Part shown: positions 35,123 to 44,262 of the stretch, piece after piece
Numbering within the stretch: position 1 is the first letter of the stretch
Layout: every line of letters starts with the position of its first letter
Source: Lentisphaerota bacterium
Lineage (GTDB): Bacteria > Verrucomicrobiota > Lentisphaeria > Victivallales > Victivallaceae
Assembly (NCBI GenBank): GCA_015061545.1
Contig: SUWJ01000002.1
Coordinates: 78,459-142,458 of the forward strand
Direction: 5' to 3'
Length of the DNA stretch: 64,000 nt
Position numbers and translations under genes: made by a program
The notes under the pieces: generated by a model
What the model was told of the DNA's origin: nothing
What the model saw: the letters and a program-made list of their open reading frames with translations, nothing else
The model's database searches: none

Positions 35123-36226
35123 TCAGCAGCGACCGAGATCAATAATCAGTTTTTCCAGCGTCAGCAGCGAATCGCTGCCCGAAACCATCTTCCGCTGCGC
35201 TTCCACGATCATATCCAGCGCCGCCGCCAGACTTTGCGGCGACCACCGCGCCGCGCTCTCGCAGAGTTTATACGCCCGATAGGGGTGATAACTCAGCAAT
35301 TTATTCTTGGGGAAACGCTCCTTTAAAGAACTGTCCAGCGAATCAAAAAAATTGGGTCCGAATCTGGCAGGCACGCCGATTTCACGCATAAATCCGTGAG
35401 TCTGAACTATATCGCTGAACACTCCCGCCGCGCTCCACAGCAGCGTAAGTTCCTGATTGCCGGAGGCTTTCTCCTGTTTAAGCTGACGCAGCAGCGGAGT
35501 CAGCAGCGCCAGCGCCGCAGCGGTGTTGCGTTCGCTCAAAGCCGAGCCCAGCTCCCAGCTGACGGCAGCAATATCGAAGCTGACCACTTCGCGGCAATCG
35601 TCGATCGTAATGACCTTTTCGGGGGCAACGTAGCAGTAGAGTTTTTCCAGTTCATTATTGCGCCGCGCCATATCGCTGCCGGTGGCGGCGGCAAGATATT
35701 CTGCCGCATCGGGCGTAAGTTTGAACCCTGCGCTCTTAGCCTGCGCCGTCAGACTGCCGACCTGCTGACGGACAAAATCCCGCGCCTTCTGATCGGGCAG
35801 ATTCAGCAGTTCAAATTCCACATTTTCGGCACTTTTCAGCAACTTTGCCAGCGCTTTGCGTCCATCCAGCCCCGCACCATCGACCAGCAGCCGCACTCCG
35901 GGGATCGGCGCGGGTTTGACCACCTCTTCGGCAAAACGGTTCATCAGCGCTTCGGCAGCTTTAGCAGAACGGCTTTCACTCAGCAGTTTGAATCCGCTCC
36001 AATGCCGCAGCCAGACGGTTTTGCCGTCGCCGAAAAACGGAGGAGTTTGTGCCGAAGCAAGAAATTCGTTCAGCGAATCTTCGGGAGCAACGGTTTCGTC
36101 ATCGCCGCGGATTATTTCCAAATCGTTGGAACGCTCGTAATCTTCGCCGAACCATTCGGCAACTATCGCCAGACTGCGGGATTTTACGGCGGCATCGTCG
36201 CTGCCCGAAACTACGGTCAAAAGCAT
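35123..36226 (-). CDS. holA: DNA polymerase III delta subunit
   Basis: HolA is the wrench of the clamp loader that opens the beta clamp. The 367 residues follow the family pattern: an N-terminal domain with VVSGSDDAAVKSRSLAIVAEWFG, a middle domain with GVRLLVDGAGLDGRKALAKLLKS, GFKLTPDAAEYLAAATGSDMARRNNELEKLYCYV, and the C-terminal collar domain ending SDSLLTLEKLIIDLGRC. The nucleotide-binding residues of gamma/delta-prime are absent, as expected. The ATG follows the rnhC stop by one base and overlaps a G-rich ribosome binding site in the rnhC end. Confidence 0.9.
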   Translation of the reverse strand: MLLTVVSGSDDAAVKSRSLAIVAEWFGEDYERSNDLEIIRGDDETVAPEDSLNEFLASAQTPPFFGDGKTVWLRHWSGFKLLSESRSAKAAEALMNRFAEEVVKPAPIPGVRLLVDGAGLDGRKALAKLLKSAENVEFELLNLPDQKARDFVRQQVGSLTAQAKSAGFKLTPDAAEYLAAATGSDMARRNNELEKLYCYVAPEKVITIDDCREVVSFDIAAVSWELGSALSERNTAAALALLTPLLRQLKQEKASGNQELTLLWSAAGVFSDIVQTHGFMREIGVPARFGPNFFDSLDSSLKERFPKNKLLSYHPYRAYKLCESAARWSPQSLAAALDMIVEAQRKMVSGSDSLLTLEKLIIDLGRC

Positions 36227-36227
36227 T

Positions 36228-37202
36228 TCAATACCCCCCCTTGAAAGGGATCTTTTCCGGTTCAGGCAAATTCATCGCCCGATACCAAGTGCGGAAGTGG
36301 GTCTTGGCGATCCTGCCCAGCAGCTCCGGGTCGCGCTGCGCGATTTCGTTGGCTGCCGCCTGAACATTGCTGCCCGCGCCCCGCGGCAGGGTCATACCTG
36401 CGGATTCCGAAAGTTTTGCCATCAAACGGATAAATCCTTCCCGCGCCAGAATACTTGCCGCTGCCACTGCCACATCGCTTTCCGCTTTGGTCTGCTGATC
36501 CAGCACGATTTGGCGGCCGCGGCTTTGCAGCGCGTTGCGGATAAGCGATTCATTGCCGAATTTATCCGAAAGCATCCGCGGACATTCAGGAACTTTTATC
36601 AGCAGTTCTTCGATCACTTTGGCATGACCCCACGCCAGCAATCTGTTCAGATTGCCGAAGCTGCCGTAAAGCCGGTTGTAAGCCTCGGGGCCGATGGCGA
36701 CCACCGCAAACTTTCCGGCGGTGATATTGCGGATCTTCTGCGCAAGTTCCACGATTTTTTTATCCGATTTTATCAGCTTGCTGTCGCAAACACCTGCGGC
36801 GGCAAGCAATGGAGCGCTGCTGCCGTCCACATAGACTCCGCCGATGACCAGCGGCCCGAAGAAATCACCTTTGCCGCTTTCGTCCACTCCGCCGTGCGGC
36901 GCTGTATTATCTGCAGTAAGTTCAACTCCTGAAGCGCTGCTGCCGTAGCCGAACCCGACGCTGTGCAGCACTTCCGGCTCCAGAAAGTAGAGTACAAATT
37001 CTGCGGTATTGCCGCCTTGTACAGTCAGTTTGCCGCTGTTGTATGCCGCCACACTTATCTTATTGCCCGCCGCCTTCCAATATCCGTAGGGCAGATCAGA
37101 AAACTCCCAGCCGTGATCCCGGCAGTAATTTTCCACCTGAAGCCGCTGAACATCATCGACCTTGCAGACAAAATTTTTGGGCAGAGCAGCTTCGTCAGCC
37201 AT
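36228..37202 (-). CDS. rnhC: Ribonuclease HIII
   Basis: The 324-residue length and an N-terminal substrate-binding domain (TBP-like, residues 1-90) separate HIII from HII. The catalytic motif DESGKGDFFGPLVIGGVYVD around residue 100 gives the DEDE set, with later acidic residues near SDVAVAAASILARE. It removes RNA from RNA-DNA hybrids. Two bases separate it from prfB and one from holA, giving a prfB-rnhC-holA cluster of translation and replication genes. Confidence 0.95.
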   Translation of the reverse strand: MADEAALPKNFVCKVDDVQRLQVENYCRDHGWEFSDLPYGYWKAAGNKISVAAYNSGKLTVQGGNTAEFVLYFLEPEVLHSVGFGYGSSASGVELTADNTAPHGGVDESGKGDFFGPLVIGGVYVDGSSAPLLAAAGVCDSKLIKSDKKIVELAQKIRNITAGKFAVVAIGPEAYNRLYGSFGNLNRLLAWGHAKVIEELLIKVPECPRMLSDKFGNESLIRNALQSRGRQIVLDQQTKAESDVAVAAASILAREGFIRLMAKLSESAGMTLPRGAGSNVQAAANEIAQRDPELLGRIAKTHFRTWYRAMNLPEPEKIPFKGGY

Positions 37203-37204
37203 TT

Positions 37205-38305
37205 TCAGCGCACCTGTTTGAGATAGGCTTCGATAAATTCCTGAATATCGCCGTCCAATACTGCGGCAGTATTGCTGGTTTCCACTTCGGTACGCAGATC
37301 CTTGACCATCTGATAGGGCTGCAGAACGTAACTGCGGATCTGATTGCCCCAGCCGTTGTCGGTTTTAATGCCGCGAATGGCATCTTCGGCGCTGCGGCGC
37401 TTTTCCATTTCCAGCTCATACAAGCGGGCTTTAAGCATATTCATAGCCGTTGCGCGGTTCTTGTGCTGACTGCGTTCGTTCTGGCAGCAGACCACGGTAC
37501 CGGTGGGAATGTGGGTAATACGCACCGCGCTGTCGGTGGTGTTGACGTGCTGACCGCCCGCCCCGCTGGAGCGGTAGGTATCCACCCGCAGATCTTTTTC
37601 TTCGATTTCCACATTGATATCTTCGGAAATTTCGGGAATCAGATCCACCGACGAAAAACTCGTATGCCGCCGCGCATTGCTGTCGAAGGGCGAGATCCGC
37701 ACCAGACGGTGAACTCCACGCTCGGCCTTCAAATAGCCGTAAGCAAATTCGCCTGTGACTTTGAGCGTAACACTCTTGATCCCCGCTTCGTCCCCCGGCT
37801 GCAGATCCAGCACTTCATCTTTCCAGCCGCAGCGTTCAAAATAGCGCCGATACATACGCATAAGGATCGAAGCCCAGTCGCAGGACTCCGTACCGCCCGC
37901 CCCGGCGTGGATGCTGAAATACGCGTTGTTGTGATCCAGTTCGCCGGAAAGAAAACTGACCATTTCCAGCGAATCCAGCGCCTTGCTCAATTCCCGCACA
38001 AAGTCCGATACTTCCTGCAGCATGGCTTCGTCTTCCCCCGCCAACTCGATAAGTTCGTCCAGATCGCCGGCTTCTTTAAGCACTTTTTCGTAAGGTTCGA
38101 TCACGTTTTTAGCTGCGCTCAATGCCGCCACCGTTGCCTGTGCATCCTCTTTATGATCCCAGAAATCAGGTGCCGCCATCTTTTCGTTCAGCGCCGCCAT
38201 CTCCTCGCGCCGATCCTCTATTTTAAGAAATTCGCCCAGATGCTCCACCCGTTCAGCCGAAGCTGCGGCAAAAGCACGCAATTCATCAATCGTCATGGCT
38301 GCCAT
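37205..38305 (-). CDS. prfB: Peptide chain release factor 2
   Basis: RF2 ends translation at UGA and UAA. The 366 residues contain the peptidyl-hydrolysis loop GAGGQHVNTTDSAVR, the SPF recognition tripeptide in RISPFDSNARRHTSF that marks RF2 against the PxT of RF1, and the coiled N-terminus. The programmed +1 frameshift site of many prfB genes is absent: the matching place reads GAA TTT CTT AAA ATA in one continuous frame, with no in-frame UGA. ATG 38305 has GGAGA eight bases upstream; ATG 38296 is a second option. Confidence 0.97.
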   Translation of the reverse strand: MAAMTIDELRAFAAASAERVEHLGEFLKIEDRREEMAALNEKMAAPDFWDHKEDAQATVAALSAAKNVIEPYEKVLKEAGDLDELIELAGEDEAMLQEVSDFVRELSKALDSLEMVSFLSGELDHNNAYFSIHAGAGGTESCDWASILMRMYRRYFERCGWKDEVLDLQPGDEAGIKSVTLKVTGEFAYGYLKAERGVHRLVRISPFDSNARRHTSFSSVDLIPEISEDINVEIEEKDLRVDTYRSSGAGGQHVNTTDSAVRITHIPTGTVVCCQNERSQHKNRATAMNMLKARLYELEMEKRRSAEDAIRGIKTDNGWGNQIRSYVLQPYQMVKDLRTEVETSNTAAVLDGDIQEFIEAYLKQVR

Positions 38306-38350
38306 TATCTATTCTCCAAACCTGTAAGTTAAAATTTCACCGTATCAAAA

Positions 38351-39490
38351 TCAAATATAGACCCGTTCCACCCGCGACCCCAACGCACACAATATATCGT
38401 GTATATGAGTATTCTTGCCCTGCGCGTATTCGGATATTTCGATCTTTTCATCACCATCGCTGCCCCAGAGTGTTACCGGTGTACCCCATTGTATCACCCC
38501 GGGAGCATTGCTGACATCGACCATCGTATAATCCATGGAGATCCGCCCCAGGATCGGACAGCTGCAGCCGTTTATCAGCACTCTGCCCTGATTGGAGAGC
38601 GCCAGCGGCAGACCGTCGGCGTAACCTGCGCAGATCGTTGCCACGCAACTGTTTTTCTGCAATTTGACCGTCCGGTTATAACCGACTGTAAAGCCTTTGG
38701 GCAGCTCCCGCACTGCGCCGACAACGGTGGTCAGCCGCAGCGAGTTCTGCAATTTGATATCCTCTTCCGCCGGATTGCGGCAGACTCCGTACCAGCAAAG
38801 CCCCAGCCGCACCAGATTGAACGGCTCCTGACTGCTGGGCCGCTGACATAAGATCCCGTCCGACGCGGCAATGTGCCGATAGGCAAAGTCGATGCCTGAC
38901 TCTTTGAGTCGGCAATACTGCTGCTTGAACATATCTATCTGCGCCATCGTGCCGGCTTCGCGGGGAACTCCTGCGCAGGGAAAATGGGAATACAACCCTT
39001 CAAGGATCAGATTGTCCAGTCGGGCAATGGAACATATTTCTTCAAAATAATTGCCCGCCAGCCAGCCGAATCTGCCCATGCCGGTATCCAGAATCAAATG
39101 AACCCGCACCTGTTTTTGCTGTCGCACCGCTTCGCGGCTGATCGCCTGCGCCATGGCCGGACCGTTCACCGGCAGCACCAGATCGTTAGCCACCGCCGCG
39201 GGCAATTCATCGGGAGTAACCACCCCCAGGATCTGCACCGGCAATGCCGAGTCGATCGCTTTCTGCATTGCCAGCGCCTCTTTAAGATCGGCAACGCCGA
39301 TACGCGATGCGCCAGCCTTGAGTGCCACCTTGCCGATAACATCGGCACCCGTGCCGTAGGCATTGGCTTTGAGTACACTCAGGATTCGGCAATCGCCGAC
39401 CCGTTTCTGCACCGCCTGAAAATTGGCAATCAATTTTGCGGTGTCGATTTCCAGCTTTACCCGACTTGAAATATTTCCGCCCGACAACAT
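38351..39490 (-). CDS. alr: Alanine racemase
   Basis: This PLP enzyme supplies D-alanine for the MurB-Ddl fusion's ligase half and so for peptidoglycan. The cofactor lysine lies in SVLKANAYGTGA near residue 43, GMGRFGWLAG is present, and the catalytic Tyr region reads KGFTVGYNRTVKLQKNSCVATICAGYADGLP. The C-terminal beta domain contains SMDYTMVDVS. The 379 residues are normal. GGAG precedes ATG 39490. It stands between rny and prfB. Confidence 0.96.
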   Translation of the reverse strand: MLSGGNISSRVKLEIDTAKLIANFQAVQKRVGDCRILSVLKANAYGTGADVIGKVALKAGASRIGVADLKEALAMQKAIDSALPVQILGVVTPDELPAAVANDLVLPVNGPAMAQAISREAVRQQKQVRVHLILDTGMGRFGWLAGNYFEEICSIARLDNLILEGLYSHFPCAGVPREAGTMAQIDMFKQQYCRLKESGIDFAYRHIAASDGILCQRPSSQEPFNLVRLGLCWYGVCRNPAEEDIKLQNSLRLTTVVGAVRELPKGFTVGYNRTVKLQKNSCVATICAGYADGLPLALSNQGRVLINGCSCPILGRISMDYTMVDVSNAPGVIQWGTPVTLWGSDGDEKIEISEYAQGKNTHIHDILCALGSRVERVYI

Positions 39491-39515
39491 AGTACGCGCT
39501 CCGTTCGCAGGTGAT

Positions 39516-41060
39516 TTACTTGGCGTATTCCACCGAGCGGGTTTCGCGGATAATGGTAACTTTGATCTGCCCGGGATAGTTCATCTCGTGTTCGATCTTC
39601 TGGCAGATATCCCGCGCCAGCATTTGCGCTTCGCCTTCGGAAACCTTTTCGGGACTGACGATCACGCGCACTTCCCGACCCGCCTGCAATGCAAAGCAGG
39701 ATTCCACCCCCGCAAACTCGTGGGCGATCGTTTCCAGCTGCTCCAGCCGTTTGAGATAAAGTTCAGTAGTTTCGCTGCGGGCACCCGGGCGCGAAGCCGA
39801 CAGAGTATCGCAGGCGTTGATCAGCACATCGTAAAGCGACGCAGGTTCCACTTCCGCATGGTGGGCGGCAACCGCCTGAACCACATCTTTGGGTTCGTTG
39901 TGCTTGCGCAGGATATCCGCCCCGATGGCAGCGTGTGACCCTTCAACTTCGTGGTCAACTGCCTTGCCGATATCGTGGAAAAGACCGATGCGCCGCGCCT
40001 TGCTTTCGTCCAGCCCCAGTTCGGCGGCGATCACCCCCATAAAGTACGCCGTTTCCAGCGAGTGCTGCAGCACGTTCTGCGAAAAGCTGTAGCGGTATTT
40101 CAACCGGCCCAGCAGTTTGATCAGCTGCGGCGCGACCCCCGTCAGACCGGTTTCCAGCACGGCGCGTTCACCTGCACTGTAAGCATCTTCTTCCACCTCG
40201 CGGGTGATCTTGGCAGTAAGTTCTTCCACCCGGGTAGGATGGATTCTGCCGTCGGAAATCAACCGTTCCATAAGCTGACGCGCCACCTCTTTGCGGATGG
40301 GGTCAAAGCAGGAGATCACCACCGCTTCGGGCGTATCGTCAATCAGAATATTCACCCCTGTAGCGGCTTCCAGCGCACGGATATTGCGCCCTTCGCGGCC
40401 GATAATGCGCCCCTTCATTTCGTCGTTGGGCAGCGGGATCGTGGCGGTGGTGCGTTCGTATGTGCAGTCAGAAGCATAGCGCTGAATGGCGTAAGTCAGG
40501 ATGCGGTTCGCCTCTTTTTCGGAGCGTTCCTTGGCTTCGTCCAGCATATTGCGCACCAGCAAACCTGATTCGTTGCGCACTTCGTTCTTGAGTTTTTCCA
40601 GCAATATTTCCCGCGCTTCATCGCGGCCCATGCCTGCCACCCGTTCCAGCTCGTCGATCTGGCGGGAAATATTGGCAGCAAGTTCCTGCTCGCGGTTGCT
40701 CAAACGCTCCCGCAGCAGCGTGATTTCTCTGGATTGTTTATCCAGCTCTTTAGCCTGTTCTTCCAAACCCGCAGCGCGCTTATCCAGCGACTCTTCCCGC
40801 TGGGCAAGACGTTTTTCCTGACCGGTCTGTTCCTTGCGGCGCTCTTTAAGCTCCTGCTCGGCTTCTTCGCGCATTTTCAGGATCTCAGCACGGGCGGTCA
40901 CTTTGGCTTCGCGCTGAATGTGCTCGGCTTCGCGCTGAGCTTCGTTTTTTACCTTGTCGGCAACCTTCATTGCCGACTGCTTCATGGCGCTTTGAATAAC
41001 AAACGCGACCACAGCACCAACAGCGACGCCTCCGGCGCCAATCAGAATCGGTGTAAGCAT
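39516..41060 (-). CDS. rny: Ribonuclease Y
   Basis: RNase Y starts mRNA decay from the membrane. The 514 residues show the N-terminal helix (PILIGAGGVAVGAVVAFVIQ), a long Lys/Glu/Arg/Gln coiled coil (residues 30-190), a KH domain (MKGRIIGREGRNIRALEAATGVNILIDDTPEAVVIS) and the HD phosphohydrolase domain with LFHDIGKAVDHEVEGSHAAIGADI. It occurs here with a RicT-like protein, its known specificity partner in Bacillus. It sits between 5-formyl-THF cyclo-ligase and alr. Confidence 0.97.
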   Translation of the reverse strand: MLTPILIGAGGVAVGAVVAFVIQSAMKQSAMKVADKVKNEAQREAEHIQREAKVTARAEILKMREEAEQELKERRKEQTGQEKRLAQREESLDKRAAGLEEQAKELDKQSREITLLRERLSNREQELAANISRQIDELERVAGMGRDEAREILLEKLKNEVRNESGLLVRNMLDEAKERSEKEANRILTYAIQRYASDCTYERTTATIPLPNDEMKGRIIGREGRNIRALEAATGVNILIDDTPEAVVISCFDPIRKEVARQLMERLISDGRIHPTRVEELTAKITREVEEDAYSAGERAVLETGLTGVAPQLIKLLGRLKYRYSFSQNVLQHSLETAYFMGVIAAELGLDESKARRIGLFHDIGKAVDHEVEGSHAAIGADILRKHNEPKDVVQAVAAHHAEVEPASLYDVLINACDTLSASRPGARSETTELYLKRLEQLETIAHEFAGVESCFALQAGREVRVIVSPEKVSEGEAQMLARDICQKIEHEMNYPGQIKVTIIRETRSVEYAK

Positions 41061-41145
41061 TTTTTTCCAATCACTTTCTTTTGTTTTCGATTACTCCGCA
41101 CTATAATTGTCAGAACCTTCTTCCTGTCAAGATCTTGCGGAAAAA

Positions 41146-41721
41146 TTAAAATTTATATAGCTTTTCTTCAGTAACTGCCATTGTCAAAGTTTGATCGTGT
41201 TCTGAGCAAGGCAGAAGCACGCTGCTGTATTGACATTGGTAGAAAACTCCTATCCTGCAGCCGGGAGCATCTTCCAGCATACGGTCATAAAAACCGCCGC
41301 CGCGCCCCAGCCGGGTACCGCAACTGTCAAACGCCACCCCGGGCATCAGCCACAACGTATCTTCGGGGGGCAAAGCGTCAGGCAGCTCAGCTTGCGGTTC
41401 GAGTAAATTATATTTGCCTGTACACATATCGCGCTGAAAATCCCGAATCATTTTCAGCTTGTAAATCTTTTTTTCTGCATCATAAAACGGCAGCGCAACC
41501 GGTTTGTTGTGCCGCAGCGCAAAGTCGATCACGCCCCGCAGATTCACCTCGTAATCATCGGCAGCGTAAGCTGCGATCATTCCGGCAGCGGCAAATTCCT
41601 CCAGCGCCACGATCCGGTTGGCAATTGCCCCCGACAGCACCATACGTTCCATTGCGCTCAAAAACATCCGCTTTTGAATGAACTCTTTACGCAGCAGCTT
41701 TTTGGCTTCAGCGTGATCCAT
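41146..41721 (-). CDS. 5-formyltetrahydrofolate cyclo-ligase
   Basis: The enzyme (MTHFS, YgfA/FAU1 family) converts 5-formyl-THF to 5,10-methenyl-THF with ATP. 191 residues from ATG 41721, which has GGAGGTG just ahead. LRKEFIQKRMFLS at the start is the N-terminal phosphate-binding basic helix and GVAFDSCGTRLGRGGGFYDRML is the ATP/folate signature. The ribosome binding site and first codons overlap the end of rarA by 14 bases, so the two are coupled. Confidence 0.93.
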   Translation of the reverse strand: MDHAEAKKLLRKEFIQKRMFLSAMERMVLSGAIANRIVALEEFAAAGMIAAYAADDYEVNLRGVIDFALRHNKPVALPFYDAEKKIYKLKMIRDFQRDMCTGKYNLLEPQAELPDALPPEDTLWLMPGVAFDSCGTRLGRGGGFYDRMLEDAPGCRIGVFYQCQYSSVLLPCSEHDQTLTMAVTEEKLYKF

Positions 41722-43087
41722 TTTCACCTCCTGCAGCAGCTTTTTCCGCTGCTGCGCGGCGCAATTCGGCAAAGTAATCGAGCCGCTCCTTGATCTTGGC
41801 TTCGTACCCGGCGCCTGCCACCTGATAATATTTTTTGGGGACGCTCAAATAATCCTGCACCGCAAAACCGCCCACCGCGTGCGGATAGACATAATCTTTG
41901 CCGTGATTGTTGGCTTTGCCACCTGCCGAATGAGGATCGCGCAACGCATACGGAATCGGCTGCACCCGATTTTTCTGCACATCTTCCAGCGCCTCGTTGA
42001 TCGCCATATAAGCTGCGTTGCTCTTGGGTGCTGTTGCCAGATAGGTTGCCGCCTGCGCCAGAATGATCCGCGCCTCGGGCATCCCGATAAGATCCACCGC
42101 CTGCATTGCCGAAGTTGCCAATGTTATGGCTCTGGGATCGGCATTGCCGATATCTTCGCTGGCAAGAATCACCATCCGCCGTGCAATAAAGCGGATATCT
42201 TCGCCGGCATGGAGCATCTTGGCAAGGTAATATACTGCCGCATCGGGGTCGCTGCCGCGCATACTCTTTATGAATGCGCTGGCGGTGTCGTAATGGGCAT
42301 CGTCGTCGTAATTGAGTACCTTTTTCTGCACCGATTCTTCCGCCACAGCCAGATCCACATGGATCACGCCATCTTCTGCCACAGGTGTGGAAAGCACCGC
42401 CATTTCCAGCGCATTGAGCGAGCGGCGGCCGTCGCCTTCGCAAACTTCCGCAAAAAACTCCATTGCTTCGGGAGCAAGTTCAACCTTGAGTTTTCCGAAA
42501 CCGCGTTCATCGGTCAGCGCATTGGTCAGCAGTTTTTTGATATCCTCTCTGGCCAACGGTTCCAGCTGAAAGTTCAGCGAACGGCTCATCAAAGCATTGA
42601 CCACATAAAAAGTCGGATTGAAAGTCGTTGCCCCGATCAATCTGACCACCCCCGACTCCACATCGGGCAGCAGCGAATCCTGCTGGGCGCGGTTGAAGCG
42701 GTGGATTTCGTCCACAAACAATATTGTGCGCCGCCGGGCATTGCTGCGCCGTTCTTTTGCCATAACGATTTCGCGGCGGATATCTGCCACCGTGCTGGTA
42801 ACGCCCGACAGGCGGACAAACGCCGCATCGGTAGTATTGGCAATAAGTTCTGCCAGACTGGTTTTGCCCACCCCGGGAGGGCCGGAAAGAATGATTGAAC
42901 TGAAATTATCTGCATCAATGGCACGGCGCAGCAGCTTGCCGGGAGCCAGAATATGACTCTGCCCGCAATACTCCTCCAGCGTGCGCGGCCGCATCCTTGC
43001 CGCCAGCGGCATCCGTTCGGCGCCGAAACGCCCTTCCGCCGACGGCTCCGCAGCCGGATTGCCGAAATTGAACTCCAGTTCGTTCAT
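41708..43087 (-). CDS. rarA: Replication-associated recombination protein A (clamp-loader-like AAA+ ATPase)
   Basis: RarA/MgsA acts at stalled forks. The 459 residues contain ARMRPRTLEEYCGQSHILAPGK, Walker A GPPGVGKTSLAE, Walker B ILFVDEIHRFNRAQQD, sensor 1 GATTFNPTF, and the tetramerisation region MRGSDPDAAVYYLAKMLHAGEDIRFIARRMVILASEDIGNADP. ATG 43087 is preferred: the open frame continues 81 codons upstream, but that part lacks family similarity. The ribosome binding site is weak. It is followed by the overlapping cyclo-ligase gene. Confidence 0.95.
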   Translation of the reverse strand: MNELEFNFGNPAAEPSAEGRFGAERMPLAARMRPRTLEEYCGQSHILAPGKLLRRAIDADNFSSIILSGPPGVGKTSLAELIANTTDAAFVRLSGVTSTVADIRREIVMAKERRSNARRRTILFVDEIHRFNRAQQDSLLPDVESGVVRLIGATTFNPTFYVVNALMSRSLNFQLEPLAREDIKKLLTNALTDERGFGKLKVELAPEAMEFFAEVCEGDGRRSLNALEMAVLSTPVAEDGVIHVDLAVAEESVQKKVLNYDDDAHYDTASAFIKSMRGSDPDAAVYYLAKMLHAGEDIRFIARRMVILASEDIGNADPRAITLATSAMQAVDLIGMPEARIILAQAATYLATAPKSNAAYMAINEALEDVQKNRVQPIPYALRDPHSAGGKANNHGKDYVYPHAVGGFAVQDYLSVPKKYYQVAGAGYEAKIKERLDYFAELRRAAAEKAAAGGENGSR

Positions 43088-43777
43088 TAAAAAACATCCA
43101 ATCTGTACAAAAAAATCCCTGAACAGACCGTCTGTAACAGTAGGAAAGCCCCCCGCAAATGAAGAAAAGCCGTGCAAATGGCTGTTTGCCGACGCCTGTA
43201 GTTTTTTCGCCGAAACAGAACTGCTGCTCTGCTGAAAATACCCTGTTTTCGGCACAGGCAATCGGTAAACCGAGCAAAATGAATGTTGCTGCCGCAGCAG
43301 CCGCACCTGATAAAATCTGCTGTCTTTCAAACCTTTTCAGCGCGGTACTGTGCAACTTGAATATACGTTGCAGCCTGCCGTTGTTATCCAGCGGCAGCTC
43401 CAACATGGTCAACTTCACCGAAACTATCGCTTATTCAACGTCTTATGTTTCGGCATCATCGCTGCTGCATCATACAGCAGCCTGCAAAAACTTCACTTCG
43501 CCCGCATCGCACATCGGCAAATTTCATCAGCCGGAACGCTCCTGCGGTCTGTACTATATAATCCGGAAATGAACCCGCCCGAAAGCACGCTCACCCGGTC
43601 TTGTGGTAATATAACGCAGAATTAACAGTTTAACAACTTTTTTAATAATATTTTTCTGTTTTTTTGAAAGGTTCTCAACTTTTGCCGGATAAATCACCCG
43701 AAGTCATTGCAAATATTCTGTTTGCGGTGTACCTTAATTGGTGCAAAAAAATTCTCTGAATAAGTTGAAGGTTGTTT
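43088..43777. other. Long intergenic region between rarA and rlmH
   Basis: About 690 bases without a gene I can support. A minus-strand frame from GTG 43418 encodes a hydrophobic stretch (ILSGAAAAAATFILLGLP) but overlaps rarA in another frame and has no good start signal. A plus-strand frame (43159-43572) is Ser/Ala/Cys-rich and looks random. The right part, 43620-43700, is T-rich. A TTGCAA (43707) and TACCTT (43730) pair 17 bases apart could be the rlmH promoter. Confidence 0.45.
43707..43735 (+). promoter_or_regulatory. Possible rlmH promoter
   Basis: TTGCAA at 43707-43712 and TACCTT at 43730-43735 with 17 bases between, 42 bases before the rlmH ATG. The -10 is a poor match, so this is a weak call supported mainly by spacing, position and the recurrent TTGCAA element. 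Confidence 0.35.
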
Positions 43778-44209
43778 ATGTTGCTCAAAATCATTGCGGT
43801 CGGACGGGTCAAAGACCCTCATTATCAAGCCAAGATCAACGAATTTATGCAGCGACTCAATGCGTTCGGCAAAGTGGAAGTTGTTGAACTGAAAGATGAC
43901 AGCGTGGAAAAAGAGTCTGCCGCCATCCTGAAAGCGCTGGAAAATGACCGTTCCTGGGTGGTTGTGCTGGACGAACGGGGCGAAAATATCACTTCGGTCG
44001 AATGGGCGGAAAAAATCCAAAAGTGCCAAAGCAGGATCGTGCTGGTGATCGGCGGTGCCTTCGGCTTTAACGATGCGGTCCGTCAGCGGGCAGATTATCT
44101 GCTGGCGCTCTCCAAATTCACCGTTACTCACGAAATGGCACGGCTGATGCTGACCGAACAGCTCTACCGTGCGTGTACGATCATTGCCGGTAAAAAATAT
44201 CATCATTGA
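43778..44209 (+). CDS. rlmH: 23S rRNA (pseudouridine1915-N3)-methyltransferase
   Basis: RlmH is a small SPOUT methyltransferase acting on helix 69 of 70S ribosomes. 143 residues: LLKIIAVGRVKDPHYQAKINEFMQRL at the start, WVVVLDERGENITSVEWAEKI, the knot LVIGGAFGFNDAVRQRADYLLALSKFTVTHEMARLMLTEQLYRACTII and a basic C-terminus KKYHH. ATG 43778 has AAGG six bases upstream; TTG 43772 is less likely. It is one of only a few plus-strand genes and is convergent with the decarboxylase gene. Confidence 0.95.
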   Translation: MLLKIIAVGRVKDPHYQAKINEFMQRLNAFGKVEVVELKDDSVEKESAAILKALENDRSWVVVLDERGENITSVEWAEKIQKCQSRIVLVIGGAFGFNDAVRQRADYLLALSKFTVTHEMARLMLTEQLYRACTIIAGKKYHH

Positions 44210-44262
44210 TATAATTTACGGCAAATCCTGACTGTTTTCAGATAATCCCCCCCCGCAGAACC

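Noticed and set aside
43088..43330. N-terminal extension of RarA from 43330
   Set aside because: The extra 81 residues have no similarity to RarA, whose normal start region begins shortly after Met at 43087.
42915..43418. Minus-strand frame with a hydrophobic stretch upstream of rarA
   Set aside because: It overlaps rarA in another frame for about 170 bases, starts with GTG without a ribosome binding site, and loses any order after the hydrophobic part.
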